DNA of 31,071 bases from RECO01 sp050485385 (GTDB taxonomy: Bacteria > Pseudomonadota > Alphaproteobacteria > Geminicoccales > Geminicoccaceae), in NCBI GenBank assembly GCA_050485385.1, contig JBJHBG010000058.1, positions 1 through 31,071 of the forward strand, in the 5' to 3' direction. Below, piece after piece: positions 25,158 through 31,071 of the stretch (position 1 is its first letter; the number at the start of each line of letters is the position of its first letter). A model generated the notes under the pieces. That model searched no databases and had not been told where the DNA came from. It saw only the letters and a list, made by a program, of their open reading frames with translations. The position numbers and the translations under genes were made by a program.

Positions 25158-25892
25158 TCAAGCGGCGCCGAAACGATGGAAGCTGCCGGCGAAGGCCTTG
25201 GGCTCGGGGGTGCGGTAGGTCTTTGCCTTGCTCGTGCTCTTGCCCAGCTCGACCAGGCTCTCGACCATCTTCACCGCCGCCGCCACCCCATCGAAGACGG
25301 GGATCTCCAGCTCTTGCTCCAGCCGGTCCGCGAACTCGCCGAAGCCGGCGCAGCCGAGCAGGATCGCTTCGGCGTCGTCCTCGGCCTTGGCGAAGTGCGC
25401 CTCCGCGCGCAGCACCTCCAGGGCGTGGGCCGGGTCCTTCTCGACGTCGAGGACGTAGAGCGGCGTGGTGCGGATGCGCGCCACCCGATGCGCCATGCCG
25501 TAACCGCGCACCATCTCCTGCAGCATCGAATGGATGCGCGGGATGACGGTGACGATGGAGAAGCGCGCGGCGAGCATCGACGCACAGTAAAGCGCGGCTT
25601 CGGCGATGCCGACGACCGGCCGCGTGGTCACCTCGCGCGCGGCGTGCAGGCCCGGATCGCCGAAGCAGGCGATGACGTAGCCGTCGCAACCCGCGGCGTC
25701 GCCCTTCCGCACTTCGTCCAGCACGCCCGGGATGCAGAGATATTCGTCGTAGTACGATTCGATCGACGCGGGGCCGAACTCGGGACTCACCGCAAAGACT
25801 TCGGTGCCGGGCCTCGCCACCGCGCGGCCGGAGGCCTCGATGCTGCGGGTCATCGCCCAGGTGGTGTTCGGGTTGACGATCTTGATCTTCAC
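25158..25892 (-). CDS. Asp/Glu/hydantoin racemase family protein
   Basis: A 244-residue cofactor-independent racemase of the Asp_Glu_race superfamily, most like hydantoin/allantoin racemases. IKIVNPNTT at the N terminus is the family start, and the two catalytic cysteines are C76 (YVIACFGDPGL) and C181 (ILLGCAGFG). The GTG at 25892 overlaps the upstream stop as GTGA, and AGAGGATCGCAGCG supplies a ribosome site, so it is translationally coupled to the reductase before it. The stop codon lies in a GGCGCCG/CGGCGCC inverted repeat (25147-25153 and 25163-25169) that may end the transcript. No hydantoinase or carbamoylase gene is nearby, so substrate is uncertain. Confidence 0.87.
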   Translation of the reverse strand: MKIKIVNPNTTWAMTRSIEASGRAVARPGTEVFAVSPEFGPASIESYYDEYLCIPGVLDEVRKGDAAGCDGYVIACFGDPGLHAAREVTTRPVVGIAEAALYCASMLAARFSIVTVIPRIHSMLQEMVRGYGMAHRVARIRTTPLYVLDVEKDPAHALEVLRAEAHFAKAEDDAEAILLGCAGFGEFADRLEQELEIPVFDGVAAAVKMVESLVELGKSTSKAKTYRTPEPKAFAGSFHRFGAA

Positions 25893-26896
25893 CGCTGCGA
25901 TCCTCTGGCGGGCGCAGGGGCGATGGCGAGCAGGAGCTTGCCGGCGACGGTGCGGGAGCCGAGGCGCTCGTACATCGACCGCACGTCCTCGAGCGGGAAT
26001 ACTTCTTCGATCGGTACCTCCAGCGCAGCGTCGACGATGAGGTCCATGACCTCGGCGAGACTTCGCCGAAAGGGCTCGCCTGCGGTGTCCACGTGGCCGA
26101 GATGGAAGCGGGTGAAGGTCAGGGACTTTCTGACCAGACGCTCCCACAGGTTCGGCAACGGTCGTCCCTCGGCCTCGCCGTAGCTGAGCACGTGACCGAA
26201 GGGCCGGATCGCCTCGAAGCTGCGATCGAGGATCGAAGCACCGGTGGAATCGATGACTTTGTCGACACCGCGCCCCCCGGTTCGCTCCAGCGCCACGGCG
26301 ACGAAGTCGTCCCGATTGCGGTCGACGACGTGTGCGGCGCCGAAGGCGAGCGGCTTTGCCTCCTTGCCGGCCGTGCCGACCGTGCCGATCACCAGCGCCC
26401 CGGCCCGGCGGGCGAGCTGGGTCAGGTAGAGGCCGACACCGCCGCCCGCCGCATGCACCAGGACCACGTCGCCCGGTGCCGTCCGCGTCATGTGGTGCAG
26501 GAGATAGTACGCGGTCATCGCCTGGATGAAGAACGCCGCACCTCGGTCGAGGCCGATGCTGTCCGGCAGGCGCACGGCGCGCGTCGCCGGTACGACGCAC
26601 CGCTCGGCGAATCCGCCCGCCCCCTCGGGAAAGGCGACGACGCGGTCGCCCACGGCAAGGTCCGTCACGGCCTCGCCGACGGCGGCCACGGTGCCGGCGA
26701 GCTCCAGCCCGGCCACGAGGGGGTAGCCCTTGGGGTGCGGGTAGGTGCCGTTCTGCATCATCAGGTCGGCGAAGTTGCAGCCGCCATAGGCAACGTCGAC
26801 CAGCACGTCGCCCCGCCCGGCTACCGGCTCCGGCACCACGTCGACACGCATGCTGCCGAGATCGGGCGAAGGGGCGTCCAGCAGAACGGCGCGCAT
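25889..26896 (-). CDS. Medium-chain NADPH:quinone reductase-like oxidoreductase
   Basis: A 335-residue MDR-superfamily protein of the zinc-free quinone reductase type. GroES-like N-terminal domain (GLELAGTVAAVGEAV near 63-77) and Rossmann domain with AAGGGVG at 149-155; the structural-zinc cysteine cluster of alcohol dehydrogenases is absent. The ATG at 26896 has GGAGG 9 bases upstream and yields the normal start MRAVLLDAP; the open frame continues upstream only through the tandem repeats. It lies 234 bases downstream of glpX, the gap being mostly the 41-bp repeat array, and its stop overlaps the racemase start. In many alphaproteobacteria recJ follows glpX; here these two genes stand in that place. 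Confidence 0.88.
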   Translation of the reverse strand: MRAVLLDAPSPDLGSMRVDVVPEPVAGRGDVLVDVAYGGCNFADLMMQNGTYPHPKGYPLVAGLELAGTVAAVGEAVTDLAVGDRVVAFPEGAGGFAERCVVPATRAVRLPDSIGLDRGAAFFIQAMTAYYLLHHMTRTAPGDVVLVHAAGGGVGLYLTQLARRAGALVIGTVGTAGKEAKPLAFGAAHVVDRNRDDFVAVALERTGGRGVDKVIDSTGASILDRSFEAIRPFGHVLSYGEAEGRPLPNLWERLVRKSLTFTRFHLGHVDTAGEPFRRSLAEVMDLIVDAALEVPIEEVFPLEDVRSMYERLGSRTVAGKLLLAIAPAPARGSQR

Positions 26897-26944
26897 GGCG
26901 ATGGACCTCCGTCGAGAGGCGGCCGACCGAGGCCGCCCGCCTCG

Positions 26945-27130
26945 ACCAGCAAGAACCGCGCCGGCCGCAGGCCGGACGCAGCGGGACCAGCAAGAACCGC
27001 GCCGGCCGCAGGCCGGACGCAGCGGGACCAGCAAGAACCGCGCCGGCCTCAGGCCGGACGCAGCGGGACCAGCAAGAACCGCGCCGGCCTCAGGCCGGAC
27101 GCAGCGGGACCAGCAAGAACCGCGCCGGCC

Positions 27131-27149
<19 letters not shown>
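26945..27149. repeat. Five tandem copies of a 41-bp unit overlapping the end of glpX
   Basis: Copies begin at 26945, 26986, 27027, 27068 and 27109, each exactly 41 bp. Copies 1 and 2 are identical, 3 and 4 are identical, and each pair differs from the other by one base. Copy 5, which contains the last codons and stop of glpX, differs by two further bases. Read on the minus strand each unit contains five codons like the glpX end (Pro-Leu-Arg-Pro-Ala/Val), then a CCGGCC-TGA/TGC-GGCCGG hairpin, then GGTTCTTGC. So the unit looks like a terminator-bearing gene end that has multiplied. There are no spacers, which excludes CRISPR. Confidence 0.95.
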
Positions 27150-28141
<992 letters not shown>

Positions 28142-28194
28142 CGCCGTCTCCCAGCTCGCGTTTCGGTCGATCCGGCAGTCTAGTGCGGGATCGG

Positions 28195-29490
28195 TTACAG
28201 GGTCTCGATTCTCAACAGCCGGGGCGGCTCCGCCACGGCGCGCAGCTCGGCGATGGCGAGCAACGCCTTCGCCATCGCCGCCTCGTCGGTGTCGTGGGTG
28301 GTCATGACGATCGGCACGGGCTGGTCGGTCGCGCGGTGGCGCTGGATCATGCTCTCGACCGACACCCGCTGGTCGCGCAGGCACGAGGCGACGTCGGCCA
28401 GCACCCCCGGCTGATCCGCCACCATCAGCCGCAGGTAGTAGGGGCCGTAGCGGTCGGCCATCGGTGCCGTCGTCGCCCGCACGAGCGCCGTCGCCGGGAC
28501 CCCGAAGGCGGGCTCGCGATGGCCACGGGCGAGGTCGACGAGGTCGGCGACGACGGCGGAGCCGGTCGGCGCGTCACCGGCGCCGCGGCCGACATAGGTA
28601 CTCACGCCGACGGCATCGCCCTCCGCGACGACGGCGTTGAACACGCCCTCGACCTGGGCGATCGGTGCCGAGGCCGGCACCATGCAGGGTTGCAGGCGCT
28701 GCTGGAGGCCTTTGGGCGTCATCTCGGCGACGCCCAAGAGCTTGATGCGAAAGCCCAACTCCTCGGCGAAGGCGATGTCGGTCGCGGTGACGTGGCGGAT
28801 ACCCTCGACGTGGATGCGGTCGAACGCGGGCTCGACGCCGAAGGCGATGGCGGCGAGCAGCGCCAGCTTGTGCGCCGCGTCGATGCCGTCGACGTCGAAG
28901 GTCGGATCGGCCTCGGCGTAGCCCAGCGCCTGCGCTTCGGCGAGCACACCGGCGAAGTCGCGACCCGTCGCCCGCATGGTCGACAGGATGTAGTTCGAGG
29001 TGCCGTTGAGGATGCCGTAGATGCGGCGGACGCGGTTGCCCGCAAGCCCCTCCTTCAGCGCCTTGACGATGGGGATGCCGCCCGCCACCGCCGCTTCGAA
29101 GGCGAGACAGGCGCCGTTCGCTTCGGCGACGCGGGCAAGCTCCGCTCCCCGGTGCGCCAAGAGCGCCTTGTTGGCCGAGACCACGTCCTTGCCGGCGGCA
29201 AGTGCCGCGCGGGCGAGGTCGAGGGCAATACCGTCCTCGCCGCCCATCAACTCCAGCACCACGTCCACGTCCGGGTCGCGGGCGAGTGCGGTGGCATCGT
29301 CGTGCCAGCGATAGCGGTCGATCGGCACGGGCCGCGGCTTCGACCGGTCGCGGGCGCTGACGGCGACGACCTCGAGGGGCCGTCCGGCGCGCACCGCCAG
29401 CAGTTCCTTCTGCCCCTCGAGGATCGCGAGGGTGCCGCAGCCGACGGTGCCGAGGCCGGCGATGCCGATTCGCAACGGGCCTAGGGTCAT
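28195..29490 (-). CDS. hom: Homoserine dehydrogenase
   Basis: A 431-residue NAD(P)-dependent enzyme reducing aspartate-4-semialdehyde to homoserine for Thr and Met synthesis. Rossmann fingerprint GLGTVG at 12-17, catalytic core GILNGTSNYIL, and the family signature FDVDGIDAAHKLALLAAIAFG. A C-terminal ACT domain (about 350-431, YYLRLMVADQPGVLADVASCL) suggests feedback control by threonine, as in the long bacterial form. The ATG at 29490 overlaps the stop of the upstream aminotransferase as ATGA. Cytoplasmic; all key motifs intact. Confidence 0.96.
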   Translation of the reverse strand: MTLGPLRIGIAGLGTVGCGTLAILEGQKELLAVRAGRPLEVVAVSARDRSKPRPVPIDRYRWHDDATALARDPDVDVVLELMGGEDGIALDLARAALAAGKDVVSANKALLAHRGAELARVAEANGACLAFEAAVAGGIPIVKALKEGLAGNRVRRIYGILNGTSNYILSTMRATGRDFAGVLAEAQALGYAEADPTFDVDGIDAAHKLALLAAIAFGVEPAFDRIHVEGIRHVTATDIAFAEELGFRIKLLGVAEMTPKGLQQRLQPCMVPASAPIAQVEGVFNAVVAEGDAVGVSTYVGRGAGDAPTGSAVVADLVDLARGHREPAFGVPATALVRATTAPMADRYGPYYLRLMVADQPGVLADVASCLRDQRVSVESMIQRHRATDQPVPIVMTTHDTDEAAMAKALLAIAELRAVAEPPRLLRIETL

Positions 29491-30695
29491 GCCGAAACCT
29501 CCGCGGGCACCCGGTTGTCGTGGCGTTGCAGGAACGCCTTTACGTTGCGCACCGCCTGGCGCAGCCGGTGCTCGTTCTCGACCAAGGCGAGACGGACGAA
29601 GCCGTCGCCGTGCTCGCCGAAGCCGAGACCCGGCGCTACCGCCACGTTGGCTTCGGCCAGGAGCAGCTTGGCGAAGGCGAGCGAGCCCATGTCGCGAAAG
29701 GCGGGGGGTAGCGGTGCCCAGGCGAACATGGTGGCCTCCGGGCTCGGCAGGGGCCAACCGGCGGCGTTCAGCCCCTCGACCAGCACGTCGCGGCGCCGCC
29801 TGTAGCGCTGACGGATGTCGTCGACGCAGTCCTGCGGGCCGTTCAGGGCGGCGGTCGCCGCGACCTGGATCGGGGTGAAGGCGCCGTAGTCGAGATAGGA
29901 CTTGATCCGGGTGAGCGCCTTGATCAGGTGCCGGTTGCCGGCGGCGAAGCCGATCCGCCAGCCGGGCATGGAGTAGGTCTTCGACAGTGACGAGAACTCG
30001 ACCGCGCACTCGAACGCGCCGTCCACCTGGAGGATCGAGGGTGGCGCGTCGTCGAAGTAGATCTCGGCATAGGCGATGTCCGAGAGCAGCCAGATCTCGT
30101 GCTTGCGGGCAAAGGCGACCGCTTCTTCGTAGAGCTTCAAGTCGCACGTCTGCGCCGTCGGATTGGACGGGAAGTTCAGCACCACGGCGGTCGGCGGCGG
30201 CACCGAGTGCTGGGTCGCGTGGGCGATCTCGCGGATCAGGTCGACGCCGGGGCCGATCGGGATGTGGCGGATGGCGGCGCCGGCGATGATGAAGCCGAAG
30301 GCGTGGATCGGATAGCTCGGATTGGGCACGAGGATGGTGTCGCCCGGCGCCGTGATCGCCTGGGCGAGATTGGCGAGCCCCTCCTTGGAGCCGAGCGTGG
30401 TGCAGATTTCCGTTTCGGGGTCGAGCTTCACGCCGAAGCGGCGGCCGTAATAGGCGGCGAGCGCCCGCCTGAGCCCCGGGATGCCGCGCGAGGCCGAGTA
30501 GCGGTGGGTCTTCGGATTCTTCACCGTCTCGGTCAGCTTGTCGACGATGTGCTGGGGGGTGGCCCCGTCCGGGTTGCCCATGCCGAGGTCGATGACGTCG
30601 CGCCCGGCCGCACGCGCCTTCGCCTTCATGTCGTTGACCTCGGCGAAGACGTAGGGCGGCAGACGCCGCATGCGGTGAAAGTCGGGATCGCGCAC
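29487..30695 (-). CDS. Class I/II aminotransferase, AlaC/DapL-like
   Basis: A 402-residue fold-type I aminotransferase. FHRMRRLPPYVFAEVN at the N terminus, NPDGATP near 51, LNFPSNPTAQ near 183, D215-x-A-Y218 and SLSKTYSMPGWRIGF with the PLP lysine K249 mark the group annotated variously as alanine transaminase AlaC or LL-diaminopimelate aminotransferase. The GTG at 30695 is chosen because GAGAGG lies 6 bases upstream and this length matches the family; a TTG further up would add 11 residues. Coupled to hom by a 4-base overlap, a pairing common in alphaproteobacteria, which hints at a role in amino-acid synthesis around the aspartate or alanine pools. Substrate not resolved. Confidence 0.92.
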   Translation of the reverse strand: MRDPDFHRMRRLPPYVFAEVNDMKAKARAAGRDVIDLGMGNPDGATPQHIVDKLTETVKNPKTHRYSASRGIPGLRRALAAYYGRRFGVKLDPETEICTTLGSKEGLANLAQAITAPGDTILVPNPSYPIHAFGFIIAGAAIRHIPIGPGVDLIREIAHATQHSVPPPTAVVLNFPSNPTAQTCDLKLYEEAVAFARKHEIWLLSDIAYAEIYFDDAPPSILQVDGAFECAVEFSSLSKTYSMPGWRIGFAAGNRHLIKALTRIKSYLDYGAFTPIQVAATAALNGPQDCVDDIRQRYRRRRDVLVEGLNAAGWPLPSPEATMFAWAPLPPAFRDMGSLAFAKLLLAEANVAVAPGLGFGEHGDGFVRLALVENEHRLRQAVRNVKAFLQRHDNRVPAEVSA

Positions 30696-30764
30696 GGATG
30701 GCCTCTCGATCGGGGCGCGGCGACGCAAGGCTTGCGGTGCCGCCGCCGCTCGTTCGCCTCCGAC

Positions 30765-31071
30765 TTAGCGCCGAACGCGCACTTCCGCCAGATCGACCTG
30801 CCGCTCGCCCGCGACCACCGCGATCCGGTCGGCGGGTACGCCGGCCTCGACCAGGAGGGCTCGAACGTTGGCGGCGCGGGCGTCGGCCAGTGCCGGATCG
30901 CCGCTCGCCGCAACGGTCCAGGCACCGTCGGCACCGGTGGCGGCGACGGCGTTGGCGAGCCGGGCCCTTTCCAGGGGTGGCACCGTCGCGTCGTCGGGCG
31001 CGAAGACGAGGGCAGTAACCGCGCGCGGCGCGTCGCTCGGCGGCGGCGGCGGTGCGCCGAGGGCGAGGCGC
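30765..31071 (-). CDS. OmpA-like domain protein, partial (C-terminal part only)
   Basis: The last 101 residues of a protein that enters from beyond the right edge. A Pro-rich linker (GAPPPPPSD) is followed by a segment with the beta-alpha-beta layout of an OmpA/MotB-like peptidoglycan-binding domain: VTALVFAPDDATVPP, LERARLANAVAATG, and ADARAANVRALLVEAGVPADRIAVVAGERQVDLAEVRV. The conserved Asp and Arg that bind diaminopimelate in true OmpA domains are not clearly aligned, so binding is uncertain. It ends 69 bases before the aminotransferase start on the same strand and may head the same transcript. Confidence 0.6.
   Translation of the reverse strand, partial: RLALGAPPPPPSDAPRAVTALVFAPDDATVPPLERARLANAVAATGADGAWTVAASGDPALADARAANVRALLVEAGVPADRIAVVAGERQVDLAEVRVRR

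Overview
The window is a piece of a very GC-rich alphaproteobacterial chromosome. The lineage call rests on several family markers: the F1-ATPase inhibitor subunit zeta (15623-15943), a DUF1674/SDHAF4-type protein, a CtrA-family response regulator, a linear zwf-edd-eda Entner-Doudoroff operon, an aminotransferase-hom-glpX block of the kind common in this class, and two sites matching the EcfG general-stress promoter consensus. A Rhodospirillales/Geminicoccales-like organism fits, but the sequence does not fix the family. Coding density is high and no tRNA, rRNA, insertion sequence or CRISPR array is visible.

Layout. 28-5569 (minus strand): a polyamine-type ABC importer (binding protein, ATPase, two permeases, mostly overlapping genes) followed by a class III aminotransferase, reading as an amine uptake and catabolism operon. 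5774-8645 (plus): a TAXI-type TRAP transporter. 8722-11516 (plus): an entericidin-like lipoprotein behind an EcfG-type promoter, then a CaiB-type CoA transferase and a cytochrome P450, ending at a hairpin terminator. 11553-15498 (minus): a histidine phosphatase, a class IV aminotransferase, a doubtful small ORF and a molybdopterin oxidoreductase. 15499-15622 is a divergent control region with an FNR/FixK-like box; to its right the zeta subunit and the SDHAF4-like protein are translationally coupled. 16187-17253 is a class IV-like histone deacetylase broken by an assembly gap. 17270-18641 holds a secreted DUF4168 protein (second EcfG-type promoter) divergent from a CtrA-like regulator. 18837-22833 is zwf-edd-eda. 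22909-25080 is a membrane CHASE4-GGDEF-EAL protein. 25158-30695 (minus) is an operon-like series: aminotransferase, hom, glpX, a five-copy 41-bp tandem repeat, a medium-chain reductase and an Asp/Glu/hydantoin racemase. The window ends inside an OmpA-like gene.

Functionally this is mostly central carbon metabolism, solute uptake and stress physiology. The most noteworthy signals are regulatory or structural: the two EcfG-type promoters in front of small secreted proteins; a possible oxygen-responsive divergon joining an ATPase inhibitor, a succinate-dehydrogenase assembly factor and a formate-dehydrogenase-like enzyme; the tandem amplification of the glpX 3' end; a recurrent hairpin-plus-TCCTT terminator; and the misassembly in the deacetylase gene. 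I did not find a clearly novel defence, mobile or biosynthetic system.
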